Below the pieces are notes generated by a model. That model was given only the letters and a program-made list of their open reading frames with translations. It was not told the DNA's origin and did not search any database. From NCBI RefSeq assembly GCF_000308755.1, contig NZ_BAGF01000006.1, positions 124,001 to 188,000 on the forward strand: a stretch of 64,000 nt of DNA. The letters run 5' to 3'. The stretch comes from Nocardia pneumoniae NBRC 100136. GTDB taxonomy: Bacteria; Actinomycetota; Actinomycetes; Mycobacteriales; Mycobacteriaceae. The translations under genes were made by a program, and so were the position numbers. Positions 9,899 through 18,657 of the stretch are shown here, piece by piece (position 1 is the stretch's first letter; each line of letters starts with the position of its first letter).

Positions 9899-11062
9899 CT
9901 ACACCATGCCGTCGGTGACCGGGAGCCCGAACTCGTGCGTGCCGTACATGAGATACGCGCGCTCGGGGTCGTTGGCGGCGTGCACCCGTCCGGCGTGCGC
10001 GTCGCGCCAGAAGCGTTGCAGCGGAGTGCCGTTCGCGAGCGCGGTGGCGCCGGAGCTCTCGAACAGCTTGTCGATGGCCGCGATCGAGCGGCCGGTGGCC
10101 CGCACCTGGTCGCGCCTGGCCCGCACACGCAGGTCGAACGGAATCTCCTTGCCCGCCATCAGCAGCGCGTATTCGTCGGCGACGTTGCCCGACAGCTGCC
10201 GCCACGCCGCGTCGATGTCGCTGGCGGCCTCCGCGATGCGCACCTTGGCGAACGGGTCGTCCTTGGCCTTCTCGCCCGCGTAGGCCGCGCGCACGCGCTT
10301 GCCCTGGTGCTCGACGTGCGCCTCGTAGGCGCCGTAGGCCATGCCGACGATGGGGGTGGAGATGGTGGTGGGATGGATGGTGCCCCAGGGCATCTTGTAG
10401 ACCGGATCGGTGTTCTTTTCCAGGCCGGGCGATTTCAGCTCGCTCATAGCGCGGAAGCTCAGGAACCGGTGCGACGGCACGAAAACGTCCTTGACCACGA
10501 CGGTGTTGGAACCGGTGCCGCGCAGGCCGACGACGTTCCAGACGTCATCGATCCGGTAGTCGTCGCGGGGGATGAGGAAGCTGCCGAAGTCGACCGGCTT
10601 GCCGTCTTTGATCACCGGGCCGCCGAGTACCGCCCAGGTGGCGTGATCGCACCCGGAGGACCAGGCCCACGCGCCGTTGACGATATAGCCGCCGTCGACG
10701 ACCGTGCCCGCGCCCATCGGCGCGTAGGAGGAGGAGATCCGCACCTCGTTGTCCTCGCCCCAGACGTCCTCCTGCGCCTGCTGCGGGAACAGTGCCAGAT
10801 GCCAATTGTGCACGCCCACAATGCCGGCCACCCAGCCGGTGGAGCCGCACGCGCTGGCTATCTTGCGCACCGTGTCGTAGAAGACCACCGGATCGGCGGC
10901 GTGACCGCCCCACTGCTTGGGCTGCAGCAACCGGAAGAAGCCGGTCTCCTGCAACGCCTTCATGGATTCGTCGGGGATGCGCCGCAGGTCCTCGGCCTCC
11001 TGCGCGCGTTCGCGCAGCGTCGGCAACAGCGCTTCGACCCGTTCGGTCACTTCTTGCGTCAT
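9899..11062 (-). CDS. hsaA: HsaA, oxygenase component of 3-HSA hydroxylase
   Basis: 387-residue flavin-dependent monooxygenase with acyl-CoA-dehydrogenase-like fold; hydroxylates 3-HSA to 3,4-DHSA using FMNH2 from HsaB. Near-diagnostic segments: [76 protein letters not shown] and PWGTIHPTTIS. ATG 11062 is preferred (AGGAGCAGG upstream); an ATG at 11095 would add 11 residues but has no good ribosome site. First gene of the operon hsaA-hsaD-hsaC-hsaB, under the KstR motif at 11120. Confidence 0.95.
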   Translation of the reverse strand: MTQEVTERVEALLPTLRERAQEAEDLRRIPDESMKALQETGFFRLLQPKQWGGHAADPVVFYDTVRKIASACGSTGWVAGIVGVHNWHLALFPQQAQEDVWGEDNEVRISSSYAPMGAGTVVDGGYIVNGAWAWSSGCDHATWAVLGGPVIKDGKPVDFGSFLIPRDDYRIDDVWNVVGLRGTGSNTVVVKDVFVPSHRFLSFRAMSELKSPGLEKNTDPVYKMPWGTIHPTTISTPIVGMAYGAYEAHVEHQGKRVRAAYAGEKAKDDPFAKVRIAEAASDIDAAWRQLSGNVADEYALLMAGKEIPFDLRVRARRDQVRATGRSIAAIDKLFESSGATALANGTPLQRFWRDAHAGRVHAANDPERAYLMYGTHEFGLPVTDGMV

Positions 11063-11119
11063 CTCGGGACCTGCTCCTGCCTGGTCGATTGACAACCGAT
11101 AGTCATGTGCCTCTGAGAC

Positions 11120-11133
11120 TAGAACAGGTTCCT
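11120..11133. promoter_or_regulatory. KstR operator for hsaADCB
   Basis: TAGAACAGGTTCCT, a close KstR match, 58 bases upstream of the hsaA ATG on the minus strand. Separate from the kshA-side motif at 11225, so each divergent unit has its own operator. Confidence 0.78.
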
Positions 11134-11224
11134 ATTTCTGTCGAGAACCGGTGTTCACCCCTGGTCGGACTTGCGCCCATGCAGGAAGTGGGGTGAATCG
11201 CTGGCGTCCGAGTCCTCAGTTTTG

Positions 11225-11236
11225 TAACGTGTTCTA
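11225..11236. promoter_or_regulatory. KstR operator for kshA
   Basis: TAACGTGTTCTA, the reverse of TAGAACACGTTA, 24 bases before the kshA ATG and overlapping its likely -10. Confidence 0.78.
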
Positions 11237-11259
11237 GTACAGAAGGAGGAGGAATCGCG

Positions 11260-12534
11260 ATGGCAGTTACCCCACCGCCGCCGAGCGACGGGCCCGGAGG
11301 CGGCAGCCTGCGTAACCACGGAGGGACCCGCGAGGCGGCTGATCCGGCACTGCGGAGCGGTGCGAAGGTCCGGGAGCTCGATGTCGGCACCGCACCCACC
11401 CGGTACGCGCGGGGATGGCATTGCCTGGGTTTGGCCAAGACCTTCCGGGATGGCAAGCCGCACGCGGTCAACGTGTTCGGCACCAAACTCGTCGTCTGGG
11501 CCGACAGCGGCGGTGAACTGCGGGTACTCGACGCCTACTGCAGGCACATGGGCGGCGACCTGAGCATGGGCGAGGTCAAGGGCGACGACATCGCCTGCCC
11601 GTTCCACGACTGGCGCTGGTCGGGGACCAGCGGCAAGTGCACCGCGATTCCGTACGCGCGCCGTGTTCCCCCGTTGGCGCGCACCAGGAAGTGGACCACG
11701 CTGGAGCGCAACGGTCAGCTGTTCGTCTGGCACGACGTCGAAGGCAGCCAGCCGCCGCCCGAGGTCACCATTCCGTACATCAAGGGCCCCTACACCGACG
11801 CCGACGGCAACCCCAGCGAGGAGCTCGACGGCGGGTGGACCGACTGGACCTGGAACTCGATGCTGATCGAGGGCGCCAACTGCCGCGAGATCATCGACAA
11901 CGTGGTCGACATGGCCCACTTCTTCTACATCCACTTCGCCTTCCCGACGTACTTCAAGAACGTCTTCGAGGGCCACATCGCCACCCAGTTCCTGGAGACC
12001 AAGGGCAGGCCGGACATCGGCATGGCCTCCAAGTACGGCGGTGACACGCTGCTGAAGTCGGAGGCCTCCTACTACGGCCCCTCGTACATGATCAACCCGC
12101 TGATCAACATCTACAGCGGTTACGAGGTCAAAAGCGTGCTGATCAACTGCCACTATCCGGTTACCCAGGACTCCTTCGTGCTGCAATGGGGCATCACCCT
12201 GGAGAAGCCGAAGGGTGTCGACGGCGAGATGGCCGATCGGCTGGCGGAGAAGATGACCGAGGGCATCAGTGTCGGCTTCCTGCAGGACGTCGAGATCTGG
12301 AAGCACAAGTCCAAGGTGGAGAACCCGCTGCTGTGCGAGGAGGACGGGCCGGTCTACCAGCTGCGCCGCTGGTACGAGCAGTTCTACGTCGACCTGGCCG
12401 ACGTCACCGAGAAGATGACCCAGCGCTTCGAGTTCGAAGTGGACACCACCAAGGCCAACGAGGTGTGGGAGGCCGAGGTCGCCGAGAACCTGCGGCGCAA
12501 GCGCGAAGCCGAGGAAGCCGAGGCGGGTGTCTGA
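11260..12534 (+). CDS. kshA: KshA, 3-ketosteroid 9alpha-hydroxylase oxygenase component
   Basis: 424-residue Rieske non-heme iron oxygenase that 9alpha-hydroxylates (di)enone steroids; with KstD this causes ring-B opening. Rieske cluster ligands C94, H96 (YCRHMGGD) and C113, H116 (CPFHDW); mononuclear iron His220 and His225 with Asp217 in NVVDMAHFFYIHF. The substrate-domain segments YYGPSYMINPL and VLINCHYPVTQDSFVLQWG are characteristic. ATG 11260 follows AGGAGGAGG. The reductase KshB is not in the window. The stop overlaps the ATG of the next small gene by one base. Confidence 0.95.
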   Translation: MAVTPPPPSDGPGGGSLRNHGGTREAADPALRSGAKVRELDVGTAPTRYARGWHCLGLAKTFRDGKPHAVNVFGTKLVVWADSGGELRVLDAYCRHMGGDLSMGEVKGDDIACPFHDWRWSGTSGKCTAIPYARRVPPLARTRKWTTLERNGQLFVWHDVEGSQPPPEVTIPYIKGPYTDADGNPSEELDGGWTDWTWNSMLIEGANCREIIDNVVDMAHFFYIHFAFPTYFKNVFEGHIATQFLETKGRPDIGMASKYGGDTLLKSEASYYGPSYMINPLINIYSGYEVKSVLINCHYPVTQDSFVLQWGITLEKPKGVDGEMADRLAEKMTEGISVGFLQDVEIWKHKSKVENPLLCEEDGPVYQLRRWYEQFYVDLADVTEKMTQRFEFEVDTTKANEVWEAEVAENLRRKREAEEAEAGV

Positions 12535-12866
12535 TGGCGGCCACCTGGGCGAAGGCACCCGATTTCGCCGACCAGCCCGCTCGGCGAGCCGAAGTGCGCG
12601 CCCAGACCGTGGCCGACAGACAGCGGTATCTGGAGGACGGCCTGACCCCGCTACGGTGTCAGGCATGCCGGAGTCAGGTGCTGGTGCGCAAGAGCAGCTC
12701 ACACCAGACGTCGGTGCAGTGGACCGGCGATCCGGCCGAGCACTGCCCGGTGTTCGCCGAGCTGAGCGCCAGCGGCTACGGGCCCGGTCGCCCGGAATCG
12801 TGCCCTCAGCTGGAGCGCACCATCGCGTGGGCGGTGGACGAGGGTCTGCTCGAAATCCCTGACTAG
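12534..12866 (+). CDS. Small conserved protein coupled to kshA
   Basis: 110 residues, MAATWAKAPDFADQPARRAE at the start. It has a CxxC (LRCQACRSQV) and a later Cys in AEHCPVF, then PESCPQLERTIAWAVDEGLLEIPD. No catalytic motif recognised. The CxxC with further Cys suggests metal or Fe-S binding, but this is only inference. ATG 12534 overlaps the kshA stop (TGATG), implying co-translation with the oxygenase, so a role in KshA assembly, electron transfer or stability is worth considering. Not a standard plant-type ferredoxin, as KshA partners with the separate reductase KshB. Confidence 0.75.
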   Translation: MAATWAKAPDFADQPARRAEVRAQTVADRQRYLEDGLTPLRCQACRSQVLVRKSSSHQTSVQWTGDPAEHCPVFAELSASGYGPGRPESCPQLERTIAWAVDEGLLEIPD

Positions 12867-13022
12867 ACCCGGTATTCGGGTGATCGGCGCATGCGTCGAT
12901 CACCATGACGGTGACCGAGCTGTCGCGAGCGAGCCGCGAGTTGGCTACGTTGACCGGAACGACAAAGACCTTCGCGCCGGATCGGATCCCCTCCGTCCGG
13001 CGCCGTGGGAGGGAGTTTCGCG

Positions 13023-13841
13023 ATGCTCGTGCACCACCTGGACTGCGCGACGATGTGCCCGTTCGGCGGGCGGGCGCTGCTCGGCAGCGGTGGACTGGTG
13101 ACCGGCGAGCTGGTCGGTCACTGCCTGCTCGTCGAGACCGACGACGGGCTGGTATTGGTGGACACCGGATTCGGCATGGCCGATGTGCTCGACCGCAGCA
13201 GGCTCGGCTTCGGCACCGCGCAGCTGCTGCGGCCGCGGTTGCGTCCGGAACTCACCGCGCTGCACCAGATTCGGGCGCTCGGCTATCGGCGGGAGGACGT
13301 CCGCCACATCGTGCTCACCCATCTCGACCTCGATCACGCGGGCGGCCTGTCCGATTTCCCCGACGCCACCGTGCACGTCTTCGCCGACGAGCTCGACGCG
13401 GCGACCCAGCGGCCGACGATCGGCGAACGCTGGCGCTACCAGCCGCGCCAATGGGAGCACGGCCCACGCTGGCTCGCCCACGAAACCGGCGCCGACTCGT
13501 GGTTCGGGTTCACCGCTGTGCCGGTGCTCGAAGACATCCTGCTGGTCCCCCTGATCGGGCACACTCGCGGCCACAGCGGCGTCGCCATCCGGCAGAGCGA
13601 CGGTTGGCTGCTGCATTGCGGCGACGCGTACTTCCACCACCGGGAGCTCGAATCGGCGAAGGCGCGTCCCCCGGTCGGGCTCGGGTTCTTCGAGGTGCTC
13701 GCGGGCACGCTGAGCCGAGCACGGGTGGAGAACCTGGAGCGGCTGCGCACGCTGCGCGCCGAACACGGCGACCGGATCCGGATGTTCTGCGCGCACGATC
13801 CGCGGGAACTCGCCGCGTTCGCCCCGGCGCCGGTGCACTGA
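13023..13841 (+). CDS. MBL-fold metallo-hydrolase
   Basis: 272 residues. The metal-binding motif HLDLDH is intact in IVLTHLDLDHAGGLSDFP, with the later His in IGHTRGHSGVAI, Asp in LLHCGDAYFHH, and a C-terminal FCAHDPRE. The N-terminus MLVHHLDCATMCPFGG resembles lactonase-like or uncharacterised MBL hydrolases of actinobacteria. Start ATG 13023 has GGGAGGGAG seven bases upstream, favoured over the frame opening at 13005. Substrate not deducible. It sits 3 bases from the convergent cupin gene. Confidence 0.82.
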   Translation: MLVHHLDCATMCPFGGRALLGSGGLVTGELVGHCLLVETDDGLVLVDTGFGMADVLDRSRLGFGTAQLLRPRLRPELTALHQIRALGYRREDVRHIVLTHLDLDHAGGLSDFPDATVHVFADELDAATQRPTIGERWRYQPRQWEHGPRWLAHETGADSWFGFTAVPVLEDILLVPLIGHTRGHSGVAIRQSDGWLLHCGDAYFHHRELESAKARPPVGLGFFEVLAGTLSRARVENLERLRTLRAEHGDRIRMFCAHDPRELAAFAPAPVH

Positions 13842-13844
13842 ACT

Positions 13845-14255
13845 TCAGTCCAGCCGGAAATCGGCGAAGTCGAATCCTGGTGCGACTATGCAGCTGACCA
13901 GGACATAGTCCGTACCCGCCGGGCGGGCCGCCTGGCTCACCCCACCCGGCACCACTGCCTGGAGCACCTGACCGTGCTCCAGGTCCGGACCGAGGATCAC
14001 TTCTTCGCCGCCGATGTTCAGCGCCAGCGGCCCACCGCGATGCCACAGCCACAGCTCGTCGGAGCGCACGGTGTGCGGGGCCGACCGCTCACCGGGCAGC
14101 AACAGGAAATAGATCGCCGTCGCGCTCGCGCGCGGGCCGCCGTACCCCTCGGGCGTGAATTCGACCGGACTGCGCCAGGTTTCGCGGTACCAGCCGCCTT
14201 CGGGGTGCGGCGCGAGATCGAGGGCGACGGCGAGCGGCGGTCGGTTGTCGGTCAT
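13845..14255 (-). CDS. DUF985-type cupin
   Basis: 136 residues of the cupin DUF985 family: HPEGGWYRETWRSP, ASATAIYFLLLPGERSAPHTVRSDELWLWHRGGPL, LQAVVPGGVSQAARPAG and VSCIVAPGFDFADFRLD in family order. A small beta-barrel protein of unknown substrate. Metal ligands are less complete than in dioxygenase cupins. Seven bases separate its start from the stop of the upstream gene on the same strand, so the two are probably co-transcribed. Confidence 0.8.
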   Translation of the reverse strand: MTDNRPPLAVALDLAPHPEGGWYRETWRSPVEFTPEGYGGPRASATAIYFLLLPGERSAPHTVRSDELWLWHRGGPLALNIGGEEVILGPDLEHGQVLQAVVPGGVSQAARPAGTDYVLVSCIVAPGFDFADFRLD

Positions 14256-14262
14256 CGTTCGA

Positions 14263-15345
14263 CTATGCCCGATTCCGTGCCGGTTCTCCGGTTTCCTCGA
14301 TGCGCCAGGTGATGCCGAACGGCGCCAGTGCGTCGAGGAAGTCGGTCGCGTCGAAGGCTTCGGCCGGGGCCAGCGCGCCCGGCGCGGCGGCGCCTTCGGC
14401 CAGCCGGACAGCGGTTTCCACCGCCATCAGCGCCGAATCGCGATAGGAATCGACGCCGCTGACCACGCCGCGAACCAAGCGCCCGTCCGTCCCGGCCGCG
14501 TCGACCACGAGGTCGTAGCGCAGATCCGAGCTGGGCTCGTCGGGCAGCGTGTCGATGAGCTCGGCGGTGAACCCGCTGAGCGTGTCGAGGATCGAGGTGG
14601 CGAGCACGCCCTCGACGTAGGAGACGTCGGAGTGTCGCGGGATGGTGAGGACCGGTGGCTGCGGGAATTTCGCGACGGCGGTCGGCTCGGTGTCGCCGGG
14701 GAAGATCATCTTGTCGTGGCGCGCCGCCGCGCCGGTGCGCAGTTCGCCGTCGGCGTAGTGCCAGCCGCCGCCGCGGAACCAGTCCAGGCTGGCGAAGACG
14801 GTCTTGGCGCTGCCCTTGGAACCGTTGCCGCCGCTCTTGCTGAGGTGGCTCAGCACCACGTCGGCCGGTCCTGCGACGCGTCGGCTGGTGAGGTAGCCGA
14901 GCAGGTCGCCGGGGGCGTTGCTGTCGGTGATGCCGGAAACCACGGTGACGCCCGCCGCCGCGGCTCTCGGTCCGAACTCGTCGAAGACCCGCTTCAGGAA
15001 CAGTTGCTCACCGGACATGTCGGTGTAGTGCGCGCCCGCCTCGATGGCCGCCGCGAGTACGGCGGCGCCGTGGTTCACGTACGCGGGCAGACTGCTGATC
15101 ACCACGTCGGCGCCGGTGAATGCCGCGACGAGGGCCGCGTGGTCGGTCAGGTCCGCGACGCGCACGTCGGCGCCGGACAGGTCCGCGGCGTCGGCGGCGG
15201 CGCGGATTCGGTCCGCGTCGCGGCCCACCAGGATCGGGGTGAGTCCGCGGCGGCGCAGTTCGGTGAGCAGGTAGCCGCCGGTGTGGCCGGTGGCGCCGTA
15301 GACGGCGATCGCCGGGGAGGGTGCGGGGGATTCGGTCGATGTCAT
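14263..15345 (-). CDS. Saccharopine-dehydrogenase-like NAD(P)-binding protein
   Basis: 360 residues. The Rossmann start PAIAVYGATGHTGGYLLTEL plus VLVISSLPAYVNHG-type and AGAHYTDMSGEQLFL segments match the saccharopine dehydrogenase / trans-acting enoyl reductase group, whose members act on diverse substrates. True lysine-pathway function is unlikely. ATG 15345 lies 95 bases from the divergent AraC-family gene start, which may regulate it. Ribosome site weak. Confidence 0.75.
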   Translation of the reverse strand: MTSTESPAPSPAIAVYGATGHTGGYLLTELRRRGLTPILVGRDADRIRAAADAADLSGADVRVADLTDHAALVAAFTGADVVISSLPAYVNHGAAVLAAAIEAGAHYTDMSGEQLFLKRVFDEFGPRAAAAGVTVVSGITDSNAPGDLLGYLTSRRVAGPADVVLSHLSKSGGNGSKGSAKTVFASLDWFRGGGWHYADGELRTGAAARHDKMIFPGDTEPTAVAKFPQPPVLTIPRHSDVSYVEGVLATSILDTLSGFTAELIDTLPDEPSSDLRYDLVVDAAGTDGRLVRGVVSGVDSYRDSALMAVETAVRLAEGAAAPGALAPAEAFDATDFLDALAPFGITWRIEETGEPARNRA

Positions 15346-15440
15346 GGATGGAAACCTATTGCGGATCTACGAGTCATTCCATGGCCATATCGCTCGATGA
15401 GATATCTGAAACGCTCACATCGAGAGTGTATGGTGATCAG

Positions 15441-16358
15441 GTGGACATTTTGAGCGAGACGATCGCCGCCATCCGCACCGGCAGCCCGACATCCGGTCTG
15501 TTCATCCGGCACGCGCCCTGGGGCCGCAGGTACCCGGTGGTACCCGGCGCGGGTTTCCACGTCGTCTTGCAGGGGTCGTGCTGGGTGGTTCCGCCGAAGG
15601 GCGATCCGATGGCGCTCGGCGTGGGAGACGTGCTGTTCATGCCGCGCGGCGCCGATCACGATCTGGTCGACAGCCTGGACAGCCCGGTCACCGAGACCGC
15701 GCGGCCCGGCGAGCCGAGGGAGATCGTGGGGCCGGGTGCGCGGACCGCGCTGCTGTGCGGCGCCTACGAACTCGGACGGGGCCGCAGCCATCCGATCCTC
15801 GACGAGCTGCCCGAATTCATCCATCTTCCCGCGCGTCTCGGGCGTCATCCCGCGCTGCGCGGGGCGGTCGATCTGCTGGCCGCCGAGGTCGCCGAGCCGC
15901 GCCCGGGTAGTGACGCCGCCGTCCCCGCACTGTTGGAGACGCTGCTGCTGTTCATCTTGCGCGCGTGGTTCGACGAGCAGGCCGACGTCCAAACCTCCGG
16001 CTGGGCAGGCGCTTTCGCTGATCACGCGGTTGCCGCGGTGCTCCGTGCGGTGCACGAGGATCCCGCGCGCTCCTGGACCGTCCCCGATCTCAGCGAGGTC
16101 GCCGGGGTCTCCCGCGCCACGCTCGCCCGCCGCTTCACCGCGACGGTCGGCGAACCGCCACTGTCCTACGTGACCCGCTGGCGCATGCTGACCGCCGCCC
16201 GCCTGCTCCGTGACACCGACCGCGGTCTCGGCGCCGTTGCCCGCCAAGTCGGCTACACCTCGGAGTTCGCCTTCGCGAAGGCGTTCAAACGCGAATACGG
16301 CGTGGCCCCTGGGCAATACCGCCGCGCGGCCGACAGCCCGCCACTGGTCGCGGTCTGA
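15441..16358 (+). CDS. AraC-family regulator with N-terminal cupin domain
   Basis: 305 residues. N-terminal AraC-binding cupin (PVVPGAGFHVVLQGSCWVVP, VGDVLFMPRGADHDLVD) and C-terminal double helix-turn-helix (WTVPDLSEVAGVSRATLARRFTATVG; LGAVARQVGYTSEFAFAKAFKREYGVAPGQYRR). GTG 15441 gives the family-typical start VDILSETIAAIRTG; in-frame ATG at 15381 is an alternative. The divergent saccharopine-dehydrogenase-like gene starts 95 bases away and is the natural target. The inducer is unknown. Confidence 0.83.
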   Translation: MDILSETIAAIRTGSPTSGLFIRHAPWGRRYPVVPGAGFHVVLQGSCWVVPPKGDPMALGVGDVLFMPRGADHDLVDSLDSPVTETARPGEPREIVGPGARTALLCGAYELGRGRSHPILDELPEFIHLPARLGRHPALRGAVDLLAAEVAEPRPGSDAAVPALLETLLLFILRAWFDEQADVQTSGWAGAFADHAVAAVLRAVHEDPARSWTVPDLSEVAGVSRATLARRFTATVGEPPLSYVTRWRMLTAARLLRDTDRGLGAVARQVGYTSEFAFAKAFKREYGVAPGQYRRAADSPPLVAV

Positions 16359-16448
16359 CCAGAGCGGCGCGGCGCGTTCACGTGTTGCAACGGTCCCGCC
16401 GCCGACATGACCGGCCTACCGGCGGGCTACCGGTGGACTCGGAGTCGC

Positions 16449-17201
16449 TCAGCTGAACGGCGAGCGGGGCCGTTCCTGGAGTTCGCCGTCCAGGTAGATG
16501 TCGACCTTCTCGTTGTAGAAGCAGACCAGCCCGGCCACCTTCTGGCTCTCCGGCAGCGGGGTGCGGTAACCCCACACGTAGTCGAAGTACTCTTTGCCGT
16601 CGACGCGAACGGTCCAGTAGTCGGCGGTGCCCTTGTACGGGCAACTGGTGTGGGTGGTCGACGGGTGCAGCAGATCCATGCGAACGTCCGTCATGGGCAG
16701 GTAATACCGTCGCGGCAAACCGGTTTCGAAGAGGATGCGCGGTGCGTGGGAGTCGGCGACGATCACGCCGTCGATCTCCACTCGCACGTGCCGCGAGCTG
16801 GCCAGGATGTCGACGCGCGTATACGGATCGCGCGGATGGACGTAGATCGGCTCGTCCTCCTCGAACCATTCGTCCATCGCGTCCCACTCCAGCCGGACGA
16901 GGTCGCGCAGTTCGGTGATCGGCGAATCGTGATATCGCAGCGCCGCCGCCCCGGCAGTCGTGCCGTCGACCGCCACGTCGTACACGGTCGCGTCGCCCCG
17001 GCTGGTGGAGTGCTGGGTGGTTCCGTGCGGTTCCAGCTTCGCGTGCAGATCCGCGACCGGCACATAGTAGGTCGGGTAGTGCGGGTTCTCCCACACGAGC
17101 ACCGGCCGGACCGTGTCGGCCACCAAGTACCCGCCCACATAGACTCGCACTCGCTTCTGGCCGGTCTCGACGCGGACGCGGCCCCGCTTCGTTTCGGTCA
17201 T
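16449..17201 (-). CDS. Tandem DUF427 protein
   Basis: 250 residues with two DUF427 repeats: VRVYVGGYLVADTVRPVLVWE ... YYVPVADL in the first, VRVEIDGVIVADSHAPRILFE ... YYLPMTDVRMDLL ... TSCPYKGTADYWTV in the second. DUF427 is a small beta-barrel domain of unknown function, common in actinobacteria. ATG 17201 with an adjacent AGGAG; the frame opens 8 codons earlier without a ribosome site. Sits alone between the AraC gene and the MFS gene. Confidence 0.83.
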   Translation of the reverse strand: MTETKRGRVRVETGQKRVRVYVGGYLVADTVRPVLVWENPHYPTYYVPVADLHAKLEPHGTTQHSTSRGDATVYDVAVDGTTAGAAALRYHDSPITELRDLVRLEWDAMDEWFEEDEPIYVHPRDPYTRVDILASSRHVRVEIDGVIVADSHAPRILFETGLPRRYYLPMTDVRMDLLHPSTTHTSCPYKGTADYWTVRVDGKEYFDYVWGYRTPLPESQKVAGLVCFYNEKVDIYLDGELQERPRSPFS

Positions 17202-17260
17202 ATCTCCTGACCGTACTCCTCGCACGGGACCGCGCCAGCGGTGTGAATCGACGCTTCGAG

Positions 17261-18499
17261 TCAGTCGCCGACGGTGATGGCCTGGGCTTCACCGATGCTG
17301 TGCGGTGCGGGGTCGTGGTCGTCGATATGGGCCAGGACCGCGCGCCCGGCCAGCAGCACGCCGACGGAGGCGGCCGTGCATGCCGCGCCGACCCAGAACG
17401 GCAGCGCGACGCTGTGCTCGCCGAGCTTGCCCGCGAGGTACGGCGCGGCGGCGCCGCCCGCGAAGCGGACGAAGCTGTAGGCCGCCGAGGCGGTGGACCG
17501 CTCCACCGGCGCCGAGATCATCACGGCCTCGGTGATCAGCGTGTTGTTCACGCCGAGGAACAGCCCGGCCAGCACGGTTCCCGCGATCAGCACCGGCTTG
17601 TGCTCGGCGAACACGGCCATCACGGCCAGATCCGCCGCGAACAGGGCCAGCGACAGTCCCATCATCGGCAGCGAGCCGAACCTGCGCTGGAGGACCGGAG
17701 CCAGGAACACCGACGCGATCGCCAGCAGCGCACCCCAGCCGCAGAAGATGAAGCCGATCGCGTAGGTGCCCATGTCCAGCGGGAACGGGGTGTAGGCGAG
17801 CAGGGTGAAGAAGCCGTAGTTGTACAGCAGGGCGGTGATGCTCACGATCAGCAGTCCGCGATACCGCAACGCCAGGAAGGGCGCGGCGATCGAGGTCCGG
17901 TGCGTAGGCTCGGGGCCTTCCGGCACCAGCGTGACGATGCTGACCAGCGCGATAGCCATCAGCACCGAGACACCGAAGAACGGTCCGCGCCAGCTGATCC
18001 CGCCCAGCACGCCGCCCACCAGCGGTCCGGTCGCGATACCGATACCGAGCGCCGCCTCGTACAGGATGATCGCGCGGGCGACGCCGCCGCTGGCCGCACC
18101 GACGATGGTGGCCAGCGCGGTGGCGATGAACAGCGCGTTCCCCAGACCCCAGCCGGCGCGGAAGCCGACGATCTGCGCGACCGTGTTCGACATTCCGGCC
18201 AGCGCGGCGAACACGATGATGACGGCCAGCCCGGCCAGCAGCGTCTTCTTGGCGCCGAAGCGGCTGGACACCACGCCGGTGACCAGCATGGCCACGCCCG
18301 TCACCAGCATGTAGCTGGTGAACAGCAGCGACACCTGGGACGGCGAGGCGTTCAGCTGCTCGCCGATCGGCTTCAGAATCGGATCGACCAAGCCGATCCC
18401 CATGAATGCGATCACGCTCGCGAACGCGACCGCCCACACGGCTTTCGGTTGCTTGGTGTTCTCCGCAGCGGACGTGCGGGTGGCTGCCACAGTGCTCAT
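17261..18499 (-). CDS. MFS transporter, drug:H+ antiporter type
   Basis: 412 residues with about 12 predicted membrane segments. Early helices (VWAVAFASVIAFMGIGLVDPIL, SLLFTSYMLVTGVAMLVTGVV) are followed by the motif-A loop SSRFGAKKTLLAG; EAALGIGIATGPLVGGVLGG is the motif-C region typical of exporters. ATG 18499 overlaps the stop of a 42-codon ORF by 4 bases (ATGA), so it may depend on that ORF for translation. Substrate unknown. Downstream of it lies a 59-base gap to the DUF427 gene. Confidence 0.85.
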   Translation of the reverse strand: MSTVAATRTSAAENTKQPKAVWAVAFASVIAFMGIGLVDPILKPIGEQLNASPSQVSLLFTSYMLVTGVAMLVTGVVSSRFGAKKTLLAGLAVIIVFAALAGMSNTVAQIVGFRAGWGLGNALFIATALATIVGAASGGVARAIILYEAALGIGIATGPLVGGVLGGISWRGPFFGVSVLMAIALVSIVTLVPEGPEPTHRTSIAAPFLALRYRGLLIVSITALLYNYGFFTLLAYTPFPLDMGTYAIGFIFCGWGALLAIASVFLAPVLQRRFGSLPMMGLSLALFAADLAVMAVFAEHKPVLIAGTVLAGLFLGVNNTLITEAVMISAPVERSTASAAYSFVRFAGGAAAPYLAGKLGEHSVALPFWVGAACTAASVGVLLAGRAVLAHIDDHDPAPHSIGEAQAITVGD

Positions 18500-18624
18500 C
18501 TATGTTCCCTCGAGATCGGACCTTGCTGTCGCACAGCTGCTTTCAGGGCCTCCAGTAGTTCGTGCAATTCGGCGTCCAGCCGGGCCGGGCGTTCGGTGTC
18601 GAAGCCGGGCATGCGGTGTCCCAT
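18496..18624 (-). CDS. 42-residue ORF translationally coupled to the MFS gene
   Basis: Reads MGHRMPGFDTERPARLDAEL, then a helix-like HELLEALKAAVRQQGPI and ends SREHR. Its TGA (18496-18498) overlaps the MFS ATG. CGAGGCG is just upstream of its ATG. It could be a leader peptide or small regulator that gates expression of the exporter, or simply a coupling ORF. No homologue recognised. Compositional bias (charged, Leu/Glu-rich) is protein-like. Confidence 0.45.
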   Translation of the reverse strand: MGHRMPGFDTERPARLDAELHELLEALKAAVRQQGPISREHR

Positions 18625-18644
18625 CGCCTCGGGAATATTATTAC

Positions 18645-18657
18645 ATAGGCTAACTAT
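18645..18657. promoter_or_regulatory. AT-rich dyad upstream of micro-ORF/MFS
   Basis: ATAG-GCTAA-CTAT, in the 33-base gap between the cupin stop and the micro-ORF start, next to AATATTATTA. Suggestive of an operator/promoter for the exporter. The TAGGCTAAC core resembles part of an IdeR/DtxR box, but the flanks do not match. Confidence 0.35.

Noticed and set aside
11155-12906. Minus-strand 583-codon open frame opposite kshA
   Set aside because: Composition (His/Asp/Val-rich, no domain) is that of an antisense shadow of a GC-rich gene; kshA itself has all catalytic residues and a good ribosome site.
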